Shown: one piece after another, positions 49,297 through 58,025 of the stretch
How the letters are laid out: every line of letters begins with the position of its first letter
Numbering within the stretch: position 1 is the first letter of the stretch
Assembly (NCBI RefSeq): GCF_014647875.1
Contig: NZ_BMQA01000004.1
Span: 124,001-188,000, forward strand
Origin: Streptomyces brasiliensis
GTDB lineage: Bacteria > Actinomycetota > Actinomycetes > Streptomycetales > Streptomycetaceae
Reading direction: 5' to 3'
DNA length: 64,000 nt
Notes under the pieces: generated by a model
Databases searched by the model: none
Told to the model about the DNA's origin: nothing
Seen by the model: only the letters and a program-made list of their open reading frames with translations
Program-made: the position numbers and the translations under genes

Positions 49297-50124
49297 GTGA
49301 GTGAGAATCAGAACCTCCTCGCGGAGCAGCGCCGCGCCCTGATCCTGGACGAGGTCCGGCGCCGGGGCGGTGTCCGGGTCAACGAACTGACGCGCAAGCT
49401 CGGTGTGTCGGACATGACGGTGCGCCGCGACCTGGACGCGCTGGCCCGGCAGGGAGTCCTGGAGAAGGTGCACGGCGGTGCCGTGCCGGTGGTCGAGGCG
49501 AGCACGCACGAGCCGGGCTTCGAGGCCAAGTCGGGGCTGGAGCTGAGCGCCAAGGAGGACATCGCGCGGGCCGCCGCCCAGCTGGTCACGCCGGGGACGG
49601 CCATCGCCCTGTCGGGTGGTACGACGACGTTCGCGCTGGCGCATCAGCTGCTCGAGGTGCCCGATCTGACAGTGGTGACCAATTCGGTGCGGGTCGCGGA
49701 CGTCTTCCACGCCGCGCAGCGCACCTCGGGGCAGCGGCAGGGCGCGGCCACGGTCGTGCTGACCGGCGGGGTGCGCACCCCGTCCGACTCGCTGGTGGGG
49801 CCGGTGGCCGACCGGGCGATCGCGGTGCTCCACTTCGATCTGCTGTTCCTCGGTGTGCACGGGATATCGGTCGAGGCAGGGCTGTCGACTCCGAACCTCG
49901 CGGAGGCCGAGACCAACCGGCGTCTTGTGCAGTCGGCGCGGCGGGTCGTGGTCGTGGCCGACCACACCAAGTGGGGCACGGTGGGCCTGAGTTCGTTCGC
50001 GACGCTGGAGCAGGTCGACACGCTGGTCACGGACGCGGGGATGCCGGAGGAGACGCGGGAGGAGATCTCCGAGCACCTCCGGCTGGTGGTGGCGGGCGAG
50101 CCCGGCGAGGGTGCAGACATCTGA
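49297..50124 (+). CDS. DeoR-family transcriptional regulator
   Basis: 275 residues from GTG at 49297 (AAAGGA upstream); an in-frame extension to 49150 is unlike the family. The DeoR helix-turn-helix is at residues ~10-60 (RRALILDEVRRRGGVRVNEL, LGVSDMTVRRDLDALA). The sugar-phosphate-binding DeoRC domain follows (GTAIALSGGTTTFALAHQLL, VVTNSVRVADVF, VVVVADHTKWG). It probably represses a sugar or nucleoside gene set in response to a phosphorylated sugar. Its target is not adjacent. Confidence 0.92.
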   Translation: MSENQNLLAEQRRALILDEVRRRGGVRVNELTRKLGVSDMTVRRDLDALARQGVLEKVHGGAVPVVEASTHEPGFEAKSGLELSAKEDIARAAAQLVTPGTAIALSGGTTTFALAHQLLEVPDLTVVTNSVRVADVFHAAQRTSGQRQGAATVVLTGGVRTPSDSLVGPVADRAIAVLHFDLLFLGVHGISVEAGLSTPNLAEAETNRRLVQSARRVVVVADHTKWGTVGLSSFATLEQVDTLVTDAGMPEETREEISEHLRLVVAGEPGEGADI

Positions 50125-50194
50125 CGGGACGCGAGCTAGGGTGACCGGTCGACCGCCCTGTTCCTCCCGGAGTTCCACGAGAGGGTTCGCGTCC

Positions 50195-50659
50195 ATGGCT
50201 CAGCGTCTGCGCCCGGTGGGAATCGACTTCGTCGAGACCGCGCCGGTCCGCCTCGTGTTCGCACGTGAGATCACCGCGGCACCGGACACGGTGTTCCGCG
50301 CGCTCGCCGACGACGTGCCCGGCTGGCCCGAGTGGTTCTCCGCGGTGACCTCGGCACGGGCGACCGACGGTGGACGCCGGATCGGCCTGCGGGGCGGCAC
50401 GCGCTTCGAGGAGACGGTGATCGAGGCGAAGGCGCCGGTGCTGTACGCGTACCGGGTCGATGTCACCAACGTCCCCTGCGCCCGCGCCTGGATCGAGGAA
50501 TGGCGCCTCACCCCGTCCGGCACGGGCACCCGCGTCCGGATGACGTTCGCCCTCGACGGAACCCCCGCGTTCCGCACGGCAGCCCGCCTGGCCCGCGCGG
50601 GCCTCGGCCGCTCGGTCGAGGGCGCCATCGGGGCACTCGACCGACGCCTGGCGGGTTAG
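50195..50659 (+). CDS. SRPBCC (polyketide cyclase/START-like) protein
   Basis: 154 residues from ATG at 50195, with ACGAGAGGG upstream. It has the START/SRPBCC pattern ITAAPDTVFRALADDVPGWP, EWFSAVTSARAT, RFEETVIEAKAPVLYAYRVD and a long C-terminal helix (ARLARAGLGRSVEGAIGALD). It is likely a small hydrophobic-ligand-binding protein of unknown ligand. It overlaps the convergent Imm7 gene by four bases. Confidence 0.85.
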   Translation: MAQRLRPVGIDFVETAPVRLVFAREITAAPDTVFRALADDVPGWPEWFSAVTSARATDGGRRIGLRGGTRFEETVIEAKAPVLYAYRVDVTNVPCARAWIEEWRLTPSGTGTRVRMTFALDGTPAFRTAARLARAGLGRSVEGAIGALDRRLAG

Positions 50660-51045
50660 GGCATGTAGGGATCTTCCAGTGCGGGAACGCACGGAGACAG
50701 CAGCGTCTCCGTGTGCACGGTGACGACGCCACGGACAAGCCGCAGGACCCGCACCTCGTTCTCGTACCCGGGGTCCTCGTCGTCCCGGACGTGGACGAGT
50801 CCATAGGACCCGGGCGCCACCGCCCCCACGTGGGCGAGCAACTCGGCGACGTCGGGCGAGCGGTGGTTGGCGTGGCCTCCCAGGTGGATGAAGGGCTCTC
50901 CGTTCATCCGCCTCAGGTCGAGCAGGTAGGGACTGGCGAGTTCGGCGACGTACGCCCGAAGCTCGTCGACGATGCGCGCGAGGCGGCCGTCTTCGTCGTC
51001 ACCGGTGCTCTCCCGGACGGTGACCCAGCCGTGGTACTCGAACAT
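50656..51045 (-). CDS. Imm7-family immunity protein (orphan)
   Basis: 129 residues from ATG at 51045. It matches the Imm7 pattern: N-terminal FEYHGWVTVRES, middle GGHANHRSPDVAELLAHVG, then APGSYGLVHVRDDEDPG, NEVRVLRLVRG and C-terminal LSPCVPALEDPYMP. Imm7 proteins neutralise polymorphic toxins. No toxin or WXG/RHS gene is present within the window, so this is an orphan immunity gene that may protect against competitors' toxins. Confidence 0.85.
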   Translation of the reverse strand: MFEYHGWVTVRESTGDDEDGRLARIVDELRAYVAELASPYLLDLRRMNGEPFIHLGGHANHRSPDVAELLAHVGAVAPGSYGLVHVRDDEDPGYENEVRVLRLVRGVVTVHTETLLSPCVPALEDPYMP

Positions 51046-51084
51046 GCGTCGCAGCCTAGATGATCCAACGACGGCCCCCGCCGG

Positions 51085-52209
51085 TCAGTCGGGCCACCTG
51101 CCCGTCTCCAGCAGGGAGTTGATCGCCATCGTGTATGGTGCGATGTCCAGGCCCTGCTCCTCGAGCCAGGTGTCCGAGTAGTACTTGTCGAGGTAGCGGT
51201 CGCCGGGGTCGCACAGGAGGGTGACCACGCTGCCCGTGCGGCCCTCCGTGACCATCTCGGAGATGATTTTCAGGGCGCTCCACAGTCCCGTACCCGTCGA
51301 GCCGCCCGCCTTGCGGCCGATGGCCCGCTCCAGGGCCCGTACGGCGGCGACGCTGGCCGCGTCGGGGACCTTCATCATCCGGTCGATCGCGCCCGGCACG
51401 AAGCTCGGTTCCATGCGCGGGCGGCCGATGCCCTCGATACGGGAGCCGCAGTCGCAGGTGACGTCCGGGTCGCCGGTGGTCCAGCCCTCGAAGAAACAGG
51501 AGTTCTCCGGGTCGGCGACACAGATGCGGGTGTCGTACTGCATGTAGTGGACGTAGCGCGCGATGGTCGCGGAGGTGCCGCCCGTACCGGCCGTGGCGAC
51601 GATCCATGCCGGCTCCGGGAACCGCTCCAACTCCAGCTGACGGAAGACGGATTCGGCGATGTTGTTGTTGCCGCGCCAGTCCGTGGCCCGCTCGGCGTAG
51701 GTGAACTGGTCCATGTAGTGGCCGCCGGTCTCGGCCGCGAGGCGGCCCGACTCCTCGTACATCTTCCGTGAGTCGTCCACGAAGTGACACTGTCCGCCGT
51801 GGAATTCGATCAGCCGGCACTTCTCGGCGCTCGTCGTGCGCGGCATGACCGCGATGAACGGGACGCCGATGAGCTTGGCGAAGTACGCCTCGGATACGGC
51901 CGTGGAGCCGCTGGACGCCTCGATCACCGGGCGGCCGGGACGGATCCAGCCGTTGCACAGGCCGTACAGGAACAGGGAGCGGGCGAGCCGGTGCTTGAGG
52001 CTGCCGGTCGGGTGGGTCGACTCGTCCTTCAGATACAGATCGATGCCCCATCGCTCGGGCAGCGGGAAGCGCAGCAGATGGGTGTCCGCCGAGCGGTTGG
52101 CGTCGGCCTGGACCTTGCGGACGGCCTCTTTCAGCCAGCTCCGGTAGCCGGCGTCGCTGTGGTCGACGTCGAGGGTGGCGCCCGGCCGGGTCTGTGGGGT
52201 GGTGCTCAC
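51085..52209 (-). CDS. PLP-dependent cysteine synthase/desulfhydrase-like enzyme (Cds1/Rv3684 type)
   Basis: 374 residues from GTG at 52209 with AAGGAGC upstream. It is a fold-type II PLP enzyme; the PLP lysine is Lys72 ([11 protein letters not shown]), with the phosphate loop [12 protein letters not shown] and [11 protein letters not shown]. The architecture fits the actinobacterial Cds1 group (Mycobacterium Rv3684), which releases H2S, pyruvate and ammonia from cysteine, rather than biosynthetic CysK. A cluster of three cysteines ([17 protein letters not shown]) is unusual and might bind metal or act as a redox switch. Confidence 0.88.
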   Translation of the reverse strand: MSTTPQTRPGATLDVDHSDAGYRSWLKEAVRKVQADANRSADTHLLRFPLPERWGIDLYLKDESTHPTGSLKHRLARSLFLYGLCNGWIRPGRPVIEASSGSTAVSEAYFAKLIGVPFIAVMPRTTSAEKCRLIEFHGGQCHFVDDSRKMYEESGRLAAETGGHYMDQFTYAERATDWRGNNNIAESVFRQLELERFPEPAWIVATAGTGGTSATIARYVHYMQYDTRICVADPENSCFFEGWTTGDPDVTCDCGSRIEGIGRPRMEPSFVPGAIDRMMKVPDAASVAAVRALERAIGRKAGGSTGTGLWSALKIISEMVTEGRTGSVVTLLCDPGDRYLDKYYSDTWLEEQGLDIAPYTMAINSLLETGRWPD

Positions 52210-52569
52210 GGCGGTGCTCCTTACGCTTGGCGCCGACGTCGCCCTGCGCGGCCGACGCCCCGATCATAAGCACCTTCTGCACACCATCCCACCTGCATAA
52301 ACACACCTTTGGGCCACCCAAAGGCCGTCCACGGGGCGAGGCAGGTGGCGACTCTTGGGGGGCGCATTGCAGCGCGTGCTCCAGGCCTGCGCGGGGGACG
52401 CGCCGTGCGTACTGGTGCCCGGCGCGAGGTACGGGCAGACTGCACCGGGCGGGACGAACGTCCCGGACGCGGACGCACACTGGATCACGACACGAGCCGG
52501 ACGGCACCGGAGCGCGACCCTCGCGAGGTCCCGGTGCGGCGGCCGACGCGCACGAGGGGGCGGGACGTG
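52210..52569. promoter_or_regulatory. Divergent regulatory region of the cds1-like gene
   Basis: About 360 bp without a gene. Near the cds1 side is a possible minus-strand -10 TATGAT (52263-52268). A perfect palindrome, CCTTTGGG-CCA-CCCAAAGG, lies at 52306-52324 and is a candidate operator. The rest is GC-rich and unremarkable. Confidence 0.45.
52306..52324. promoter_or_regulatory. Palindrome CCTTTGGG-N3-CCCAAAGG
   Basis: Perfect 8-bp arms with a 3-bp spacer stand about 97 bp upstream of the cds1-like start, in an otherwise more GC-rich gap. It is a candidate binding site for an unidentified regulator. Confidence 0.45.
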
Positions 52570-52893
52570 ATGGCCGAGCCGGAGTTCACGGCCACGGGCG
52601 TGCGGATCGGGAAGCGGCTGCGCTCGCTCACCCGGGCCGGACAGGTCAGGATCAACGGCGGCAGGCTGGAGTTGCTCACCAGTTACGGCAGTGAGATCGA
52701 CAGTGCGCCGGTCCAGGCGGTGCGCGCGTCGAAGCCCTGGTTCGTCCCGGACGACCGGGCGCTCGCCGACCTCAACGGCAACCGGTATCTGCTGACGCTG
52801 GGCGATCACGATCCCGCTCCGGGCGAGCCGGGCCCGCCGGCGGCACGCCGGTTCATCGAGGCGGTGCGCCGGGCGGCGGGGCGCGGCGGGTGA
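52570..52893 (+). CDS. Hypothetical protein
   Basis: 107 residues from ATG at 52570 (a GTG three bases earlier is possible) with GAGGGGG upstream. There is no membrane segment or signal. The middle reads as a small beta-rich fold (GQVRINGGRLELLTSYGSEI, APVQAVRASKPWFVPDDRAL, ADLNGNRYLLTLGDH), and the C-terminal helix is FIEAVRRAAG. No family was recognised. It is followed at 183 bp by a HATPase regulator. Confidence 0.7.
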   Translation: MAEPEFTATGVRIGKRLRSLTRAGQVRINGGRLELLTSYGSEIDSAPVQAVRASKPWFVPDDRALADLNGNRYLLTLGDHDPAPGEPGPPAARRFIEAVRRAAGRGG

Positions 52894-53076
52894 GTCACGG
52901 CGAGTTGCGGGGCGATGTGTCCTGCGTCACTCTGGTCTCACGTCACTCTGGGTTTACCGGCGATAACGCTGCGAACCAGCCCGCCGGGCACGACAGCAGG
53001 CGGCCGTCCGGGCGAGGGCATCCTGCTGGATACGTACTCCGTGTTCTTCCGGACCTCAAGTCGGGGAGTCGCAGCC

Positions 53077-53610
53077 GTGATCAGTCACCCAAGCAGACAC
53101 TGCACGGTGGAGCTCCAAGCCCTGCCGTCGCGGATCGGCCAGGTCCGCAGAATCGTATCTGCGCAGTTGCGCTACTGGCATCTGGACCCGTTGATCGACC
53201 GCGCCGCGCTCGGTGTGACGGAGTTGCTGACCAACGTGCACCGGCATGCGCAGCCCGACAAGTCCTGCACCGTCGAGATCGAGCTGCTGCCCGACCGCCT
53301 GACGGTCTCGGTGCGCGACCACGATCCGCGCCTTCCCGTGCTGGAGGAGGCGGAAGCCCTGGACACCACCGGGCGCGGCCTGGCGATGGTGGCCGCGGTC
53401 AGCGAGAGCTGGGGAGCCCGGCCGGACGGTGACTCGGGCAAGGTCGTGTGGTTCACCCTGCCCGCCGCCCCGGCGGCGAAGCCGCAGCCGGCCCGGCCGT
53501 CGCGCCGCGCCGTCGTGGAGGAACCCGCGCACCTGTTCACGGAGGTCGAACCTGTGGCCTGCGCTCCCGCTCCGGAACACGCTCCCGCCCGGCCGGCCGT
53601 TGTCGGCTGA
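53077..53610 (+). CDS. Anti-sigma-factor-type ATP-binding protein (HATPase_c_2)
   Basis: 177 residues from GTG at 53077 (GGGGAG upstream). The N-box is ALGVTELLTNVHRHA, the G1 region VSVRDHDPRLPV, and the G2 region TTGRGLAMVAAVSESWG. These are the features of the small serine-kinase-like ATPases abundant in Streptomyces (RsbW/SpoIIAB-like). The C-terminal ~45 residues are Pro/Ala-rich. It probably controls a sigma factor or anti-anti-sigma partner that is not adjacent. Confidence 0.88.
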   Translation: MISHPSRHCTVELQALPSRIGQVRRIVSAQLRYWHLDPLIDRAALGVTELLTNVHRHAQPDKSCTVEIELLPDRLTVSVRDHDPRLPVLEEAEALDTTGRGLAMVAAVSESWGARPDGDSGKVVWFTLPAAPAAKPQPARPSRRAVVEEPAHLFTEVEPVACAPAPEHAPARPAVVG

Positions 53611-53637
53611 CCGGGCGGTGACCTTCTTCCGGTCGCC

Positions 53638-56199
53638 TCACTCGGCGGCGATGGCCCGCAGCACGTCCAGGCGGGCGGCCCGCCGGGCCGGGCGCAGGCC
53701 CGCGAGGGCGCCGGCCGCGAGGCCCACCAGCGCCACCACCACGAGCTGCGCGGGCGGGATCGCGAAGGCGAACGCGCTGTCACGGGCGCCGTCCGAGGCC
53801 TTCACGAGGACCCAGCCGAGGAAGGCGCCGAGGCCGAGCCCGCCGGCCGTGCCGAAGGACGCGACCAGGACCGACTCCCAGCGGACCATGGCCCGCAGCT
53901 GGGGCCTGGTCTGGCCGACGGCCCGCAGCAGGCCGAGTTCCCTGGTGCGTTCGTGGACGGCCAGCGTCAGCGTGTTGGCGATGCCGAGCAGGGCGATGAG
54001 CACCGCGAGGGCGAGCAGCGCGTAGACGAGCGTGAGCATCATGTCGATGCCGCCGGCCGAGGACTGCGCGTACTCCTCGCGGGTCTGCACCTGCGGGCTG
54101 CCGTACCGGTCCGCCACCTTCTGCACCGCGGCCTTGCCCGCGTCCGCGCTCACGCCGTCCTTGAAGGAGACGGCGACCAGCGTGTCGGAGTCCTGGGTGC
54201 GGTGCGGCGCCCAGGCCGCGCGGGTGATCACGTAATCGCCGGCGAGTTCGGACCGGCCGTAGACGGCGCGGACGGTGAAGTTCTGCGTCCTGGCGTCCGT
54301 GAAGGTGAGCCGGGCGGTGTCGCCGGGCACGAGGCCCATGCGGTCGGCCTCCTTCCGGGTGATGGCGATGCCGTCGGTGCCGAGGTCGCGCAGCGAGCCG
54401 CTGACCGTGCCGAGGTCGAAGGTGCGGGCCAGCGCGGCCGGGTCGGTGACGGTCAGGGCCCGGCCCTTGCCGTCGACCTCGGCGACGCCGCGGCCGAGTC
54501 CGACGGCGGTGTCCACCTCGGGCAGCCGCTGCACGGCGGGGGCCAGCCGGGGGCTGAGTCCGCTGCCGCCCGCACCGAACGACGGGGTGCTGACCGCGAC
54601 GTCACCGGCGAAGGACCGGGACACGGTCTGGTCCATGGTGGCCTTCAGCGACGCGCCGAACACCGTGAACAGCGACACCACGGCCACGCCGATCATCAGG
54701 GCGCTCGCGGTGGCGGCCGTCCGCTTCGGGCTGCGCAGGGCGTTGCGCCGGGCGAGGGAGCCCGTCACACCGCGCAGCCGGCCGAGGGGGCTGCCTAGGA
54801 CACGTACGGCCGCGGAGGACGCGACGGGGCCGAGGACGACGAACGCGACCAGGGCCAGCAGAGCACCGATTCCGGCCGGCCAGACGGACGGTGCGACCAG
54901 GACGCCGACGAGCGCCGTCGCGACCGCGACGGCCGCGAGAGCCGTGCCGGTCACCGCGCGGGCGCGGGAGGCGCCCGCGGCGTCGACGGCCGTCTCGCGC
55001 AGCGCGGCCAGCGGGGCGGTGCGTCCGGCGCGTACGGCGGGCAGCAGCGCGGAGCCCAGGCAGACCACGAAGCCGACCACGAGCGGCAGGACCATCGACA
55101 GGGTCTTGATGACCAAGTCGCCTTCGGGGAACGGGAATCCGATGGCAGGGAACAAGGCCTGGAGAGCGGCCGCGATCCCGATGCCGCCGGCGAGCCCGGC
55201 GAGGGACGCCGTCACGGCGACCACGCTCGCCTCGACCAGGGTCGACGCGGTCACCTGGCGGCGGGAGGCGCCGAGGGCGCGCAACAGGGCATTCTCCCGG
55301 GTGCGTTGGGCCACGATGATCGCGAAGGTGTTGTGGATGGAGAAGGTCGCGACCAGCAGGGCGACACCGGAGAAAACGAGCAGGAAGGTGGTGAAGATCG
55401 TCAGGAACTGGCTGGAGACCATGTCGGTGTTCTCCTGCGCCGACTCCTGGCCGGTGATGGCCTCGTCCCCCTTCGGCAGCACGGGAGTCAGCCGGTCGAC
55501 GAGCGCGCTCTGACTCACTCCGGGGTCCGCCCGCACCTGGATGGTCGCCGCCTCGCCCGGCCGCGCGGTGAGGTACTTCTCGGCGTCCGACCGGGTCATG
55601 CCGGTGAAGGTCACCTGGGCCATGCCGTCCGCGCCGCCGAAGGTCGCGAGGCCCACGACGGTCACCTCGACGGGGTCGGGCGTGCGCAACGTCGTCGTGT
55701 CGCCGATCGTCAGGCCGCCCTTCTTCGCGGCACCGCGGTTGACGACGACCTCGCCGGACCTGGCCGGGGCGCGGCCCTCGGCCAGCCGGTAGGGGTTGAG
55801 CTGCGGGTCGGTGATCCAGTTGCCGGCGAGGGTGGGCGGTCCCTGGCCGCCGACGGGTTTGCCGTCGGCGCCGACGAGTTGGCCGGCGCCCTGGATGTTC
55901 GGGACGGCGGCGGCGACTCCGGGAACCTGCTCGATGGTGCGCAGCAGGTCCGTGCCGACCGGCCGGCGTACGCCCTGCGCCTCGCCGGGCGTCGTGATGG
56001 CCTCCGCGCTGCGCACGACGGCGTCGGTGCCACTGGTGGCCTCGCCGAACATCGAGTCGAAGCTCGCGCGCAGCGTGTCCCCCATGACCAGGGTCCCGGC
56101 GAGGAACGCGACGCCGAGGAAGACCGCGAAGAACGTACCGGCGAAGCGACGCTTGTGCGTGCGCAGCGAGGACAGGCTCAGGCGTACGGAGGTGTTCAT
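53638..56199 (-). CDS. FtsX/MacB-type ABC transporter permease
   Basis: 853 residues from ATG at 56199. It has duplicated FtsX domains: an N-terminal helix (RRFAGTFFAVFLGVAFLAGT), an extracytoplasmic MacB_PCD domain, three helices (FLTIFTTFLLVFSGVALLVA ...), then a second copy starting near LARRNALRSPKRTA and ending in three helices (LTLVYALLALAVLIALLGIA). The ATPase and permease overlap by four bases, and an SHOCT protein precedes them, so the three genes form an operon. It belongs to the export/mechanotransmission class whose substrate (antibiotic, peptide or lipid) is unknown. Confidence 0.93.
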   Translation of the reverse strand: MNTSVRLSLSSLRTHKRRFAGTFFAVFLGVAFLAGTLVMGDTLRASFDSMFGEATSGTDAVVRSAEAITTPGEAQGVRRPVGTDLLRTIEQVPGVAAAVPNIQGAGQLVGADGKPVGGQGPPTLAGNWITDPQLNPYRLAEGRAPARSGEVVVNRGAAKKGGLTIGDTTTLRTPDPVEVTVVGLATFGGADGMAQVTFTGMTRSDAEKYLTARPGEAATIQVRADPGVSQSALVDRLTPVLPKGDEAITGQESAQENTDMVSSQFLTIFTTFLLVFSGVALLVATFSIHNTFAIIVAQRTRENALLRALGASRRQVTASTLVEASVVAVTASLAGLAGGIGIAAALQALFPAIGFPFPEGDLVIKTLSMVLPLVVGFVVCLGSALLPAVRAGRTAPLAALRETAVDAAGASRARAVTGTALAAVAVATALVGVLVAPSVWPAGIGALLALVAFVVLGPVASSAAVRVLGSPLGRLRGVTGSLARRNALRSPKRTAATASALMIGVAVVSLFTVFGASLKATMDQTVSRSFAGDVAVSTPSFGAGGSGLSPRLAPAVQRLPEVDTAVGLGRGVAEVDGKGRALTVTDPAALARTFDLGTVSGSLRDLGTDGIAITRKEADRMGLVPGDTARLTFTDARTQNFTVRAVYGRSELAGDYVITRAAWAPHRTQDSDTLVAVSFKDGVSADAGKAAVQKVADRYGSPQVQTREEYAQSSAGGIDMMLTLVYALLALAVLIALLGIANTLTLAVHERTRELGLLRAVGQTRPQLRAMVRWESVLVASFGTAGGLGLGAFLGWVLVKASDGARDSAFAFAIPPAQLVVVALVGLAAGALAGLRPARRAARLDVLRAIAAE

Positions 56200-56954
56200 G
56201 ACCTCACCTCGAAGGCCTTCATGCGGTCGAGGACCAGGTCCGCCGTCGGGGCCTCCATACGGTCCACCAGGCGTCCGTCGGCGAGGAAGACGACCTCGTC
56301 GGCGTGGGCGGCGGCGACCGGGTCGTGGGTGACCATGACGACCGTACGGTTCATCTGCCGTACGGCGCGGCCGAGGAGGCCGAGGACCTCCTGGCCGGAG
56401 CGGGAGTCGAGGTTGCCGGTCGGCTCGTCGGCGAAGACGACGTCCGGGCGGCCGGCGAACGCCCGTGCCACGGCGACGCGTTGCTGCTGTCCGCCGGAGA
56501 GCTCGGACGGACGGTGATGCAGCCGGTCGCGCAGACCCACGACGTCGACGAGCGCCTCGATCCACTCCGGGTCTCCCCCGCCGCCCGCCAGATCCAGCGG
56601 CAGGGTGATGTTCTCCGCGACGGTCAGCGTCGGCACCAGGTTGAACGCCTGGAACACGAAGCCGATCCGGTCGCGGCGCAGCAGGGTCAGCCGGCGGTCG
56701 TCCAGGGAGCCCAGCTCGGTGTCACCGATGTAGGCGGCGCCCGAGGTGAGCGTGTCGAGACCGGCGGCACAGTGCATCAGGGTGGACTTGCCGGAGCCCG
56801 AGGGCCCCATGATCGCGGTGAAGCGTCCGGCGGCGAAGTCCACGTCCACACCGTCCAGGGCGCGCACGGCGGTGTCGCCGGAGCCGTACACCTTCACGGC
56901 GCCGACGACGCGCGCGGCCGTGCGTACGGAGGTCGCCTCGGTGGCCGTCGTCAT
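56196..56954 (-). CDS. ABC transporter ATP-binding protein (MacB/LolD type)
   Basis: 252 residues from ATG at 56954. All ABC motifs are present: Walker A GPSGSGKST, Q-loop VFQAFNLVPTLT, signature LSGGQQQRVAVARA, Walker B DVVFADEPTGNLDSRSG and the H-loop MVTHDP. The Q-loop and DEPTGNLD sequences are those of MacB/LolD-type exporters. Start and stop overlap both neighbours by four bases. Confidence 0.95.
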   Translation of the reverse strand: MTTATEATSVRTAARVVGAVKVYGSGDTAVRALDGVDVDFAAGRFTAIMGPSGSGKSTLMHCAAGLDTLTSGAAYIGDTELGSLDDRRLTLLRRDRIGFVFQAFNLVPTLTVAENITLPLDLAGGGGDPEWIEALVDVVGLRDRLHHRPSELSGGQQQRVAVARAFAGRPDVVFADEPTGNLDSRSGQEVLGLLGRAVRQMNRTVVMVTHDPVAAAHADEVVFLADGRLVDRMEAPTADLVLDRMKAFEVRS

Positions 56955-57241
56955 GCCGCACCGCCCTTGCCCGTACGGCCGAACTGCTCGTCCAGGACGG
57001 ACAGCCTGCGCCAGTACTCGTCCTCGTCGATCTCGCCGGTGGCGAAGCGCCGGCCCAGGATCGCGATGGGCGAGTCGCCCGACGGGCGTGCCGTGTCCAT
57101 CGGCCGCCACGGGCCACCCCGGCCGCGCCGGACCGTGCGGCGCAGGACGGTCACGACGCCGAACGCGACGGCCGCCCAGATCAGCGGGAAGAACAGGATC
57201 CATGGGCCGGGGCCGCCGTCCCAGTGGGCCAGGGTCTGCAT
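56951..57241 (-). CDS. SHOCT-domain small membrane protein
   Basis: 96 residues from ATG at 57241. One N-terminal membrane helix (WILFFPLIWAAVAFGVVTVL) is followed by a basic linker and a C-terminal SHOCT motif (AILGRRFATGEIDEDEYWRR, LSVLDEQF). Such proteins often sit beside FtsX/MacB exporters in actinobacteria. It is translationally coupled to the ATPase gene. Its role is unknown. Confidence 0.88.
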   Translation of the reverse strand: MQTLAHWDGGPGPWILFFPLIWAAVAFGVVTVLRRTVRRGRGGPWRPMDTARPSGDSPIAILGRRFATGEIDEDEYWRRLSVLDEQFGRTGKGGAA

Positions 57242-57404
57242 CTCGGGTCATCTCCCTGTGCGTGAGCGTCTTGTGGTGATGCCTCGAGACTGGCCGGTGA
57301 AGGGGGTCCGGGTCGTCGTACGGCCAGCGGCACCGGGCGTACCTCCCGGGGAGTACGAGCGGGCCTCACGGGTCATCCCGGGGATGCCCGCCGAACGATG
57401 GACG

Positions 57405-57426
57405 CTGTACCTACTGGTATGTACAG
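57405..57426. promoter_or_regulatory. Predicted TetR operator
   Basis: CTGTAC ... GTACAG arms enclose TACC-TACT-GGTA, giving nested palindromes directly upstream of the tetR ATG (57434). A position so close to the start suggests autorepression of the TetR-DUF4865-phosphotriesterase operon, and perhaps control of the divergent SHOCT/ABC operon. Confidence 0.6.
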
Positions 57427-57433
57427 TGAGCCC

Positions 57434-58021
57434 ATGAGCACTGCGGACCGACTGATCGAGTCCACTCGCGAGCTGCTGTGGGAGCGCGGGTACGTGGGCA
57501 CCAGCCCCAAGGCCATCCTGGAGCGCGCGGGTGCGGGCCAGGGCAGCATGTACCACCACTTCAAGGGGAAGCCGGACCTGGCGCTGGCCGCGATCCGGCG
57601 CTCGGCCGAGGAGATGCGGGCTACCGCCGAGGGAGTACTCGACGGACCCGGAACACCGTACGAACGCATCGAGGCGTATCTGCTGCGAGAACGCGACGTG
57701 CTGCGCGGCTGCCCGATCGGCCGGCTGACGATGGACCCGGACGTGATCGCGAGCGACGAGCTGCGGGCGCCGGTCGACGAGACGCTCGACCGGGTCCGCG
57801 AGCGGATCGCCGGAATCGTCGAAGAAGGCAGGGAACAGGGGCAGTTCGCGCCCTCGCTGGACGGCGAGGAGATCGCCGCGACCGTCCTCGCGACCGTACA
57901 GGGCGGCTACGTCCTGGCCCGCGCCTCCGGCTCCCCGGCCGCCTTCGACGCGGGCGTGCGGGGCCTCCTCGCACTGCTCTCTCCCCGTCACGGGGCCGAC
58001 CGGACCACCCAGGAAGGCTGA
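57434..58021 (+). CDS. TetR-family transcriptional regulator
   Basis: 195 residues from ATG at 57434 (GTGAG upstream). The N-terminal helix-turn-helix is STRELLWERGYVGTSPKAIL, then GSMYHHFKGKPDL. The C-terminal ligand domain has Cys in LRGCPIGRLTMD, as in the TetR_C_16/LfrR-like group. It is separated by only four bases from DUF4865, its usual partner in Streptomyces, and probably represses this operon through the palindrome just upstream. Confidence 0.92.
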   Translation: MSTADRLIESTRELLWERGYVGTSPKAILERAGAGQGSMYHHFKGKPDLALAAIRRSAEEMRATAEGVLDGPGTPYERIEAYLLRERDVLRGCPIGRLTMDPDVIASDELRAPVDETLDRVRERIAGIVEEGREQGQFAPSLDGEEIAATVLATVQGGYVLARASGSPAAFDAGVRGLLALLSPRHGADRTTQEG

Positions 58022-58025
58022 CGCC

